From NCBI GenBank assembly GCA_037074765.1, contig JBAMDO010000072.1:62001-126000 (forward strand): a stretch of DNA of 64,000 bases. Direction: 5' to 3'. This document shows, piece by piece, positions 50,147 to 60,788 of this stretch. The notes beneath the pieces were generated by a model that saw only the letters and a program-made list of their open reading frames with translations, was not told the origin of the DNA and did no database searches. Both the position numbers and the translations under genes were made by a program. The DNA comes from Mansonella perstans. Its lineage: Eukaryota; Nematoda; Chromadorea; Rhabditida; Onchocercidae. How positions within the stretch are numbered: the stretch's first letter is position 1; each line of letters starts with the position of its first letter.

Positions 50147-51623
50147 CTAATTTTAAGCAAAAGTTTCAACGACAAAAATAGGCTTAGGCAAATTGCAAAG
50201 GAAACATATTCGTTGCCTTCTGTGACCATCGACTGCCGCTTTGTCGATATCCTTTGTAACGAAATCGTCCTTTGTTTGGTTGGAGGAATTTTTGCAGGAA
50301 ATAAAAAATATAGTAGGATGAGAAAGGGATATAATAGTTAGTGATCGAAGTCGTAGCAGATGAGAATAAAGGACCGTCTAATTAGTGTTTGATTATAAAG
50401 AACTGTTTGCACAGGATTTTTTCCAAATATATATTTGGAGGGTTAGAGGAGGAATTTTCGTGAGCTTCCCCCGGCCATCATACACTAGAAGTTAGTCCTC
50501 ATGTCTCTGTGATCATCAAGTATTTTTTCCCATCGCTATGCACAAAGTATCAAAATCCCTCTGTGACATCACTCCCATTGTTAGCTTATATCTTTCTCAT
50601 TTTTTGCTTACAAAATTTACAAAAAAGTTTACAAATAACTTAATTTTACTCATGAAATTTCATCATTCTGTTTGGAATTTGATTTTGCTGATCCGACAGA
50701 GATGGTAATAATGACAACTTTGACAGCTAATTTTGAAAAAGAGTAACAGTTATAAACTATTTATGAAGTAAAGATGAGAACTGGAATAGCATGACTGACT
50801 TGATGGATTAACTTTTTCATTCTCTCTCACACCACATTCATCACAGTTACATCCTGAAGATTGTGCAATTGATCGATTATTTTTTTCCTTACTATAAAAG
50901 TATTGAGAATTTTTAAATTTTGTTCTGAATATCTTACTATAATATGTTGTAGCTGTTGAAAAGTCGAGGTATGGAACCGCTGCAATTGACAAATGCAACG
51001 CCGCTGTGATTAACCATTCAGTTCCTCTTTTTTACTATCCATGGGTACATTGTAATTTTTCGAAGTCTTTAAACCTCTTATTACTTTTTTTAGACTTGAA
51101 AGTTTAGTCAATTGAATCACAAAATGTTTGGTTTTCAGACAAAAAGGAAGCATTTTATTTTTGATTTTTAAGTCGTAGAATGACTTAGCAGTTACTCACA
51201 TCAACAAACTAATTAATTGTATCTCTCTTCGCTTTACTTCTAATAACTGATTACTTTTAAAGCATGCATATAATTCTCGCAGATCAGTGTATACAAGATA
51301 TCTCAAAAACTAATCGATTTGTGACAACTGGATTGATATATCTGGATTTGTATATTATACATCGTCCGCAACAGAAATTTTTTATTGCAATGTTTTGTAA
51401 TAATTACCAACAAATTAATTTTTGCAGTTTGAAAATTACTAATCAGCACGGATACTGAAAAATATGACAGAATTACGGCATGTCGCATAGTTTTTCGACA
51501 TGCTTGCATTCTGTTTCATAGCTTGCTTATAAGATACGAGACAATGTCAAACAAAATCTCGCATTTTTTTGCAAATGTAGAGTCTGTATAATGATAGGAA
51601 GATTTTTAGAGAAAATAAAATAA
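50147..51623. other. spacer between C2 and B1
   Basis: Array spacer with the four-copy conserved block. It includes the broken copy of the 69-codon plus-strand frame. Minus-strand frames containing GCNCDECGVREN (50750-50998, also 61391-61618) are shared between copies, but start differently in each and have no consistent exon structure. Confidence 0.4.
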
Positions 51624-52134
51624 TTAGCCACGATAATAATAGTAGGGAGAAAAATAACCACGAGGAAAGTACGGTAGGCGATAGTAATAACTATACCGAT
51701 TGTAGTACCTTTCGTACCAATTATACTTTTCTAACCTCTGGTGTTGACGACCGCCAAAATACTCGCGTGTAGAGGAAGAAGGAGGAGGAGGGGAAGTTGA
51801 CCGGGGTTTCCCAAGCACCACACCAAACAGGAAATCTACACCAGCACCAATTAGAGAATTCCAAGTAACATTCGGCTGACTTCCTGGGCGTCCAGCATTT
51901 CCCGTGCGTTTATAAACACTGGGACTCGATGCTCCATTACCGTTATTGTTTAACGACTAAAATTTAAAGTTAGCTCTTACTGAGAAATTTAACACTTGAA
52001 TGAGCACTAATAAGGAATATGAAACATACGTTGTTGCCTGCTCTGTTACCGTTGAACGAGAAAGCACATTTAAATGAGCAGCTGGCATTTGTTTCAGCGA
52101 TTGATAATACTGTGCTAAATGAAAAGCGATACAT
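51624..52134 (-). CDS. array gene B1: secreted Tyr/Arg-rich small protein
   Basis: Family not recognised. Two exons, 52134-52030 (GTATGT donor) and 51956-51624 (AAATTTTAG acceptor), give 145 residues. The start MYRFSFSTVLSIAETNA is signal-peptide-like and corresponds to the signal peptide core of A, but begins in sequence that is intron 1 in A; a TAATTTAG-type acceptor (52146-52145) lies 10 nt before the ATG. Then comes an Asn/Gly/Ser-rich linker (FNGNRAGNN, SLNNNGNGASSPSVYKRTG), a hydrophobic patch (LIGAGVDFLFGVVLG), Pro/Ser (STSPPPPSSS) and a Tyr/Arg-rich tail (NWYERYYNRYSYYYRLPYF, SPYYYYRG). The old A-like first exon is still visible upstream but lacks ATG and is out of frame. The start choice is inferred. 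Confidence 0.55.
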
Positions 52135-53432
52135 TAACAAGCAACTAAATTCGACGAATAATATGATAACAACATTTTAAGACTTTAACTTACATTGTTA
52201 GCACAATAAATACTCAGTCGCAACAATTGACTGCACAATAAGTTATTCAAAATTCCTGCAATTATTTAAAATTGTATACTTGCAAAAAATTTACATCATC
52301 GTTGCATTCATGCTGAATAAAAAAAGTATTTTAAGAAGTTAAAAAATTTGTTTCCTTTGTGTTTTGTCTTAATGACTTTCATAAGGTGACCTTTCATGCA
52401 TTAATGAACAACGTATACTGGCAAACATGAATTATTATGATGACAGTTCATCGTTATTAGATTTAAAGTGTCAAGCAAAGACAGTCGATTGATTTTAGAT
52501 AATACACAAAACTGATAACACTGACTTTTCCTGCCTTTTTCGAAAGACAACTGGCCCTAGCGAAAAGTAGTGCTTGTGCTTCGCTGAATTCGATTTGGAT
52601 CACTTTGATATGAAGCAAACATTTGGTATGAAGGAAGAAATAAGGAGCTGGACGAAGATGGTTCTTTAAAAACTATTTTATTCGAAAAAAGTTCTCTACT
52701 ATGATAAACTTGTTCCTCCTATTTTGCGTCATTTGTGCTTTTTCCTTCTAAGTATCACTTAAAATGGCAAGGAATCATTTGCTCAAAAATCAAAATGTAT
52801 ACTCTTAATGACTAGAAAAAGTGCTTGTTGATTAAGCTCGATTATAGAACGGAACAAAGTAAAAAACTCCTGATGAATAACCTCGTGTGCCGTTTCGGGA
52901 ATTAAAATTCAACAATTGAGTGGTTGTTGAGCCGTTAAAATTTATTATCTCCTTCATTTTCGAGATTTTATTCAGCTTAAACTGGCTTGACTTAATTAAA
53001 AAGCACCTGTACAAGGAGTATATCGTTATAATTTTTCTACTAATGATCGAATTAATTTTTAGAGAAATAAAAAGTAATGAGCAACAGTGTTAAATTTTAA
53101 AAAATTCTAAAAAAGCAAATTTTGAATTACTACTTCTCAATAACTTTATATTCATATTTATATTCAATTTTGAATTACTACTTCTCAATAACTTTATGTT
53201 CACGGGATTTTGAATTTATTAATTACTAGCGTTAAAATTAGTCAGTTACTAATCGATTAATTTTTTTTTCAGTTTATAAATTTGTGTCGCATAGATTTTC
53301 GATATATTTGTAAAATTTATTCAGTTCACAATCAGTATATAAGACGCAATACAACAAACAAAATTTTGAATTTTTTTTTGCGAAATTGGAGCCCTCACAA
53401 TGAATGAAAGACTTTTAGAGAAAATAAAACAA
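52135..53432. other. spacer between B1 and A2
   Basis: Upstream side of B1, with the degenerate A-like exon at about 52195-52240 (GTG where A has ATG, one base short). It includes a direct duplication of about 50 nt at 53.11-53.21 kb (TTTTGAATTACTACTTCTCA twice). No other gene is seen. Confidence 0.4.
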
Positions 53433-53991
53433 TTAGCCATACACATAATAATAATAATAAGGATACGGAGTATACGGAGCGTACGAAAAGTAACCATACG
53501 GATATGGGAAGTAACCATACGGATATGGAAAGCCGAACGGTCCCCAAACAAAATGATGTACAAATGTAGAGGGAGGAGAGGGAGTAGCGGGAGGAGAGGG
53601 CATTCGAGCAGGTGCGAGTAGTCCAGTAACTGCGTCAAGGAATCTACCAAATATACCAGTAATATTCGTTGGAGCGGCAGGAGCCGGTGTGGTAGGAGCC
53701 GGTCTTCCATTGCTCGGCTAAAATTTAAAATAAGCTCTCATTGGAATTTTGAAATTTTAATGAGCAATAGAAAGAAATATGAAACATACCTCGAATCGAA
53801 AAAGACTATTGCCCGATAGTACATTTAAAGTGAGCTGTGCATCTGTTTCCGCGATTGATAGTATTGTGCTAAATGAGAGGTGACACATTAATAGGCAAAT
53901 TAACTCAACAAATAATGTGATAATAGCAATTTAAGATTTTAACTTACATTGTCAAAGCAATGAAATACTCAATCGCAACAATTGACTGCAT
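53433..53991 (-). CDS. array gene A2: secreted Pro/Tyr/Gly-rich small protein
   Basis: Exons 53991-53948, 53868-53790 and 53717-53433 give 135 residues. The exon 1 and 2 lengths (44 and 79 nt) are the same as in A1 and A3. The signal peptide (EYFIALTITILSIAETDAQ) is near-identical to A1. The middle differs most from A1: PSNGRPAPTTPAPAAPTNIT and FGRFLDAVTGLLAP against TGTRAPAATA and IGRIVGAIAGQF. The PSPPATPSPPS block and PYPYGYF tail are kept, with one repeat changed to YFSYAPYTPY and a five-Tyr end. The acceptor ATAATTGCAG lies about 20 nt before the ATG. The variable middle between conserved ends suggests relaxed or diversifying change there. Confidence 0.75.
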
Positions 53992-55064
53992 AATAAGTTA
54001 TCCGAAATTCCTGCAATTATTTAAAATTGTATAATTGTAAGAAAAGTTTACGTCTTCGTTGCATTCATGCTGAATAAAACTAGTATTGTGAGAAGTAAAG
54101 AAGTTTGTTTCCTTTGTGTTTTGTCCTAATGACTTTCATGAGGTGACTTTTCATGTATTAATGAACAACGTGAATTAGCAAAAATGAGGTGATATGAAGG
54201 AAATTCACCGTTGATTAAATTCAAACTGTTAAGGAAGGGAGTCGATTGATTTTTGATAATGCACAAAAACTGATACCAGTGACTTTCGTTGCCTTTTTTG
54301 AAATACAACTGGCCCTAACGTAAAGTAATGTTTGCGTTTCGCTGAATTCGGTTTCGATCACTGGCAAACATTTGGTATGAAGGAAAAAATAAAGAATTGG
54401 GCGAAGACGATTCTTCAAAAACTATTTTATTCGAAAAAAGTTCCCAAGTATGATAAACTTGTTCCTCCTATTTTGCGTCATTTGTGCTTTTTTCCTCTAA
54501 GTATCACTTAAAATGACAAAGAATCATTTGCTCAAAAATCAGAATGTAAACTCTTAAGAAAGCTTGATTACTGAACGAAGAACAAGGCAAAAAACTCCTG
54601 ATGAATAATCTCGTGCGCCTTTCCGGGAATTAAAATTCAACAATTGAGTGGTTGTTGAGCAGGTTAGAATTTATTGTCTCCTTCATTTTCGAAGTTTTAT
54701 TCAACTTAAAATGGCTTTATTTAATTAAAAAGCACCTGTACAAGAAGTATCTTGTTATAATTTCCTTATTAATGATCAAATTAGTTTTAAGAGAAAGTAA
54801 TATTCTAGTATGATGAACAATACTGAATTTTAAAAAATTCTAAAAAAGCAAATTTGAAATATTATAAACAACAAGAAAACTATCATTTCTTAATAATTCA
54901 TTACCGCAATATTTCAGCCATTTCTTAATTATTGGCGTCAATTAAAAATTAATTAAATTGCTTAAAAATTAGCAATTAAAATTAACTAATTGTCAGGCGC
55001 CTAATTCAATTTTCTTGAATCTTTAACTTACTGATCAATGTGGATACTGCAAAATATGGCAAAA
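53992..55064. other. spacer between A2 and C3
   Basis: Copy of the A1-C2 spacer with small indels; no additional gene is seen. Confidence 0.4.
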
Positions 55065-55191
55065 CTACGGACTTTGGTGATAGTATTTCGTGTCGCCTTT
55101 GATCACATCTTTCAAGGTACCGTGAAAAGCGAATGCGAAACAATTGGAAGCGCGGAAGTAATTATGTGACCAATTTCTTGTTTTTTCATAG
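55065..55191 (-). CDS. array gene C3: conserved terminal exon
   Basis: A 127-nt exon open to TAG, differing from C2 only in the HGTLKDVIKGD segment (C2 has HGALEDVIKAD). A one-base deletion just upstream (AAGAAAAG against AAGCAAAAG on the plus strand) lies before the acceptor, which supports the exon boundary. The upstream coding part is unresolved. Confidence 0.4.
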
Positions 55192-56665
55192 CTAATTTTA
55201 AGAAAAGTTTCAACGACAAAAATAGGCTTAGGCAAATTGCAAAGGAAACATATTCCTTGCCTTCTGTGACGATCGACTGCCGCTTTGTCGATATCCTTTG
55301 TAACGAAATCGTCCTTTGTTTGTTGGAGGAATTTTTGCAGGAAATAAAAAACATAGTAGGATGAGAAAGGATATAATAGTTAGTGATCGAAGTCGTAGCA
55401 GATGAGAATAAAGGACCGTCTAATTAGTGTTTGATTATAAAGAACTGTTTGCACAGGATTTTTTCTATATTTATTTGGAGGGTTAGAGGAGGAATTTTCG
55501 TGAGCTTCCCCCGGCCATCATACACTAGAAGTTAGTCCTCATGTCTCTGTGATCATCAAGTATTTTTTCCCATCGCTATGCACAGAGTATCAAAATCCCT
55601 CTGTGACTTCACTCCCATTGTTAGCTTATATCTTTCTCACTTTTTGCTTACAAAATTTACAAAAAAGTTTACAAATAACTTAATTTTACTCATGAAATTT
55701 CATCATTCTGTTTGGAATTTTGATTTTGCTGATCCGACAGAGATGGTAATAATGACAACTTTGACAGCTAATTTTGAAAAAGAGTAACAGTTATAAACTA
55801 TTTGTGAAGTAAAGATGAGAACTGGAATAGCATGACTGACTTGATGGATTAACTTTTTCATTCTCTCTCACACCACATTCATCACAGTTACATCCTGAAG
55901 ATTGGCAATTGATCGATTATTTTTTTTCTTTACTATAAAAGTATTGAGAATTTTTAAATTTTGTTCTGAATATCTTACTATAATATGTTGTAGCTGTTGA
56001 AAAGTCGAGGTATGGAACCGCTGCAATTGACAAATGCAACGCCGCTGTGATTAACCATTCGGTTCCTCTTTTTTACTATCCATGGGTGCATTGTAATTTT
56101 TCGAAGTCTTTAAACCTCTTATTACTTTTTTTAGACTTGAAAGTTTAGTCAATTGAATCACAAAATGTTTGGTTTTCAGACAAAAAGGAAGCATTTTGTT
56201 TTTGATTTTTAAGTCGTAGAATGACTTAGCAGTTACCCACATCAACAAACTAATTAATTGTATCTCTCTTCGCTTTACTTCTAATAACTGATTACTTTTA
56301 AAGCATGCATATAATTCTCGCAGATCAGTGTATACAAGATATCTCAAAAACTAATCGATTTGTGACAACTGGATTGATATATCTGGATTTGTATATTATA
56401 CATCGTCCGCAACAGAAATTTTTTATTGCAATGTTTTGTAATAATTACCAACAAATTAATTTTTTGCAGTTTGAAAATTACTAATCAGCACGGATACTGA
56501 AAAATATGACAGAATTACGGCATGTCGCATAGTTTTTCGACATGCTTGCATTCTGTTTCATAGCTTGCTTATAAGATACGAGACAATGTCAAACAAAATC
56601 TCGCATTTTTTTGCAAATGTAGAGTCTGTATAATGATAGGAAGATTTTTAGAGAAAATAAAATAA
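55192..56665. other. spacer between C3 and B2
   Basis: Third copy of the conserved spacer block, carrying an intact 69-codon plus-strand frame at 55578-55787. No gene is called. Confidence 0.4.
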
Positions 56666-57178
56666 TTAGCCACGATAATAATAGTAGGGAGAAAAATAAC
56701 CACGAGGAAAGTACGGTAGGCGATAGTAATAACTATACCGATTGTAGTACCTTTCGTACCAATTATACTTTTCTAACCTCTGGTGTTGACGACCGCCAAA
56801 ATACTCGCGTGTAGAGGAAGAAGGAGGAGGAGGGGAAGTTGACCGGGGTTTCCCAAGCACCACACCAAACAGGAAATCTACACCAGCACCAATTAGAGAA
56901 TTCCAAGTAACATTCGGCTGACTTCCTGGGCGTCCAGCATTTCCCGTGCGTTTATAAACACTGGGACTCGATGCTCCATTACCGTTATTGTTTAACGACT
57001 AAAATTTAAAGTTAGCTCTTACTGAGAAATTTAACACTTGAATGAGCACTAATAAGGAGTATGAAACATACGTTGTTGCTTGCTCTGTTACCGTTGAACG
57101 AGAAAGCACATTTAAATTGAGCAGCTGAGCATTTGTTTCAGCGATTGATAATACTGTGCTAAATGAAAAGCGATACAT
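56666..57178 (-). pseudogene. array gene B2: frame-broken copy of B1
   Basis: Same structure as B1: start at 57178, donor after 57072, second exon 56998-56666. The second exon has the same length and encodes the same tail as B1. The first exon is 107 nt rather than 105 because of two extra bases in the region coding AETNAQLLNLNV, so it enters exon 2 in a frame that stops almost at once. Two readings are possible: B2 is a young pseudogene, or B1 is the altered copy and the true splice pattern differs. The residues AQLLNLNVLS match A (AQLTLNVLS), so the B2 frame there may be ancestral, with B1 shifted to a new frame that stays open. Confidence 0.5.
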
Positions 57179-59028
57179 TAACAAGCAACTAAATTAGACG
57201 AATAATATGATAACAACATTTTAAGACTTTAACTTACATTGTTAGCACAATAAATACTCAATCGCAACAGTTGACTGCACAATAAGTTATTCAAAATTCC
57301 TGCAATTATTTAAAATTGTATACTTGCAAAAAAATTTACATCATCGTTGCATTCATGCTGAATAAAAAAAGTATTTTAAGAAGTTAAAAAATTTGTTCCC
57401 TTTGTGTTTTGTCTTAATGACTTTCATAAGGTGACCTTTCATGCATTAATGAACAACATATACTGGCAAACATGAATTATTATGATGACAATTCATCGTT
57501 GATTAGATTTAAAGTGTCAAGCAAAGACAGTCGATTGATTTTAGATAATGCACAAAACTGATAACACTGACTTTTCCTGCCTTTTTCGAAAGACAACTGG
57601 CCCTAACGAAAAGTAATGCTTGTGCTTCGCTGAATTCGATTTGGATCACTTTGGTATGAAGCAAACATTTGGTATGAAGGAAGAAATAAGGAGCTGGACG
57701 AAGATGGTTCTTTAAAAACTATTTTATTCGAAAAAAGTTCCAAAGTATGATAAACTTGTTCCTCCTATTTTGCGTCATTTGTGCTTTTTCCTTCTAAGTA
57801 TCACTTAAAATGGCAAGGAATCATTTGCTCAAAAATCAAAATGTATAGTCTTAATGACTAGAAAAAGTGCTTGTTGATTAAACTTGATTATAGAACGGAA
57901 CAAAGTAAAAAACTCCTGATGAATAACCTCGTGTGCCGTTTCGGGAATTAAAATTCAACAATTGAGTGGTTGTTGAGCCGTTAAAATTTATTATCCTTCA
58001 TTTTCGAGATTTTATTCAGCTTAAACTGGCTTGACATAATTAAAAAGCACCTGTACAAGGAGTATATCGTTATAATTTTTCTACCAATGATCGAATTAAT
58101 TTTTAGAGAAAATAAAAAGTAATGAGCAACAGTGTTAAATTTTAAAAAATTCTAAAAAAGCAAATTTTGAATTACTACTTCTCAATAATTTTATATTCAT
58201 ATTTATATTCAATTTTGAATTACTACTTCTCAATAACTTTATATTCACGGGATTTTGAACCATTTATTAATTACTAGCGTTAAAATTAGTCAGTTACTAA
58301 TCGATTTTTTTTTCAGTTTATAAATTTGTGTCGCATAGATTTTCGATATATTTGTAAAATTTATTCAGTTTACAATCAGTATATAAGACGCAATATTTTT
58401 GAAATCGCAAGGAACCCTTGCTCAAAAACCAGAATGTAGTGCTTGTTGATTAGGCTTGATTATTGAATGGAACAAAGCAAAAAACTTCTGTTTAATAAAC
58501 TTTTGCACTGTTCCGGGAATTAAAATTCAACAGATGAGTGGTTTTTGAGGAGATTAGAATTTATTGTCTCCTTCATTTGCGAAATTCCATTCAGCTTAAA
58601 ATGGCTTCATTTAATTAAAAAGCACATAAGAAGAGTACATTGTTATAATTTTTCTACTAATGATCGAATTAATTTTTAGAGAAAGTAATATTCTAGTAAT
58701 GAGGAACAATGTTAAATCTTAAAAAATTCTAAAAAAACAAATTTTGAAATATTATTGGCCAAGAAAATTACTACTTCTCAATAAGTTTATAATCTTAAGA
58801 TTTCTATCATTTATTTATTAGTAGCATAAAAATTAATCAATTACTAATAGATTATTTCATTTTTTCAGTTTATAAATTTGTGTCGCATAGATTTTCGATA
58901 TATTTGTAAAATTTATTCAGTTCACAATCAGTATATAAGACGCAATACAACAAACAAAATTTTGAATTTTTTTTTGCGAAATTGGAGCCCTCACAATGAA
59001 TGGAAGGCTTTTAGAGAAAATAAAATAA
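57179..59028. other. spacer between B2 and A3 with a local 0.55-kb duplication
   Basis: The first part matches the B1-A2 spacer. Sequence ending TATATAAGACGCAATA at about 58.395 kb recurs at about 58.946 kb, so the A 3' flank is present twice; the first copy has lost its A gene. This accounts for the longer A2-A3 spacing. Confidence 0.6.
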
Positions 59029-59587
59029 TTAGCCATACACATAATAATAATAATAAGGATACGGAGCATAAGGAGCGTACGGAAAGTAACCATACGGATA
59101 CGGGAAGTAACCATACGGGTATGGAAAGCCGAACGGTCCCCAAATAAAATGATGTACAAATGCAGAGGGAGGAGAGGGAGTAGCGGGAGGAGAGGGCATT
59201 CGAGCAGGTGCGAATCGCCCAGCAAATGCGTCTAAGAATCTAACAATTATACCAGTAATATTCGTTGGAGCAGCAGTAGTCGGTGCGGGAGGAGCCGGTC
59301 TTCCATCGCTCGGCTAAAATTTAAAATAAGCTCTCATTGGAATTTTGAAATTTTAATGAGCAATAGAAAGAAATATGAAACATACCCCGAATCGAATAAG
59401 ACTATTGCCCGATAGCACATTTAAAGTGAGTTGTGCATCTGTTTCCGCGATTGATAGTATTGTGCTAAATGACAGGTGACATATTAATAGCCAAATTAAC
59501 TCAACGAATGATGTAATAATAGCAATTTAAGATTTTAACTTACATTGTCAAAGCAATGAAATACTCAGTCGCAACAATTGACTGCAT
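59029..59587 (-). CDS. array gene A3: secreted Pro/Tyr/Gly-rich small protein
   Basis: Exons 59587-59544, 59464-59386 and 59313-59029 give 135 residues. Signal peptide TEYFIALTITILSIAETDAQ; the middle PSDGRPAPPAPTTAAPTNIT differs from A2 mainly by substitution; then IIVRFLDAFAGRFAP, the shared PSPPATPSPPS, HHFIWGPFGF, two PYPYGYF units, YAPYAPYPYY and the Tyr end. It shares with A2 a 15-nt longer last exon than A1. Splice sites are as in the other copies. Confidence 0.75.
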
Positions 59588-60661
59588 AATAAGTTATCCG
59601 AAATTCCTGCAATTATTTAAAATTGTATAATTGTAAGAAAAGTTTACGTCTTCGTTGCATTCATGCTGAATAAAACTAGCACTATGAGAAGTAAAGAAGT
59701 TTGTTTCCTTTGTGTTTTGTCCCAACGACTTTCATGAGGTGACTTTTCATGTATTAATGAACAACGTGAATTAGCAAAAATGAGGTGATATGAAGAAAAT
59801 TCACCGTTGATTAAATTCAAACTGTTAAGGAAGGGAGTCGATTGATTTTTGATAATGCACAAAACTGATACCAGTGACTTTCATTGCCTTTTTTGAAATA
59901 CAACTGGCCCTAACGTAAAGTAATGTTTGCGTTTCGCTGAATTCGGTTTCCATCACTGGCAAACATTTGGTATGAAGGAAGAAATAAAGAATTGGGCAAA
60001 GACGATTCTTTAAAAACTATTTTATTCGAAAAAAGTTCTCAAGTATGATAAACTTGTTCCTCCTATTTTGCGTCATTTGTGCTTTTTTCCTCTAAGTATT
60101 ACTTAAAATGACAAAGAATCATTTGCTCAAAAATCAGAATGTAAACTCTTAAGAAAGCTTGATTACTGAACGAAGAACAAGGCAAAAAACTCCTGATGAA
60201 TAATCTCGTGCGCCTTTCCGGGAATTAAAATTCAACAATTGAGCGGTTGTTGAGCAGGTTAGAATTTATTGTCTCCTTCATTTTCGAAGTTTCATTCAGC
60301 TTAAAATGGCTTTATTTAATTAAAAAGCATCTGTACAAGAAGTACCTTGTTATAATTTCCTTACTAATGATCAAATTAGTTTTAAGAGAAAGTAATATTC
60401 TAGTATGATGAACAATACTGAATTTTAAAAAATTCTAAAAAAGCAAATTTGAAATATTATAAACAACAAGAAAACTATCATTTCTTAATAATTCATTACC
60501 GCAATATTTCAGCCATTTCTTAATTATTGGCGTCAATTAAAAATTAACTAAATTGCCTAAAAATTAGCAATTAGAATTAACTAATTGTCAGGCGCCTAAT
60601 TCAATTTTTTTTTGAATCTTTAACTTACTGATCAATGTGGATACTGCAAAATATGGCAAAA
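59588..60661. other. spacer between A3 and C4
   Basis: Third copy of the A-C spacer; no additional gene is seen. Confidence 0.4.
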
Positions 60662-60788
60662 CTACGGACTTTGGTGATAGTATTTCGTGTCGCCTTTGAT
60701 CACATCTTTCAAGGCACCGTGAAAAGCGAATGCGAAACAATTGGAAGCGCGGAAGTAATTATGTGACCAATTTCTTGTTTTCTCATAG
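60662..60788 (-). CDS. array gene C4: conserved terminal exon
   Basis: A 127-nt exon identical in structure to C2 and C3, coding HGALKDVIKGDTKYYHQSP at its end. Sequence upstream (IVTEGNEYVSFAICLSLFLS read through the acceptor) is open but not kept in frame between copies, so it is treated as intron or relic. Confidence 0.4.

Noticed and set aside
50750..50998. Cys-containing minus-strand frame (GCNCDECGVREN) in the C-B spacer
   Set aside because: Start region and frame differ between copies, and no consistent splice sites give a complete protein.
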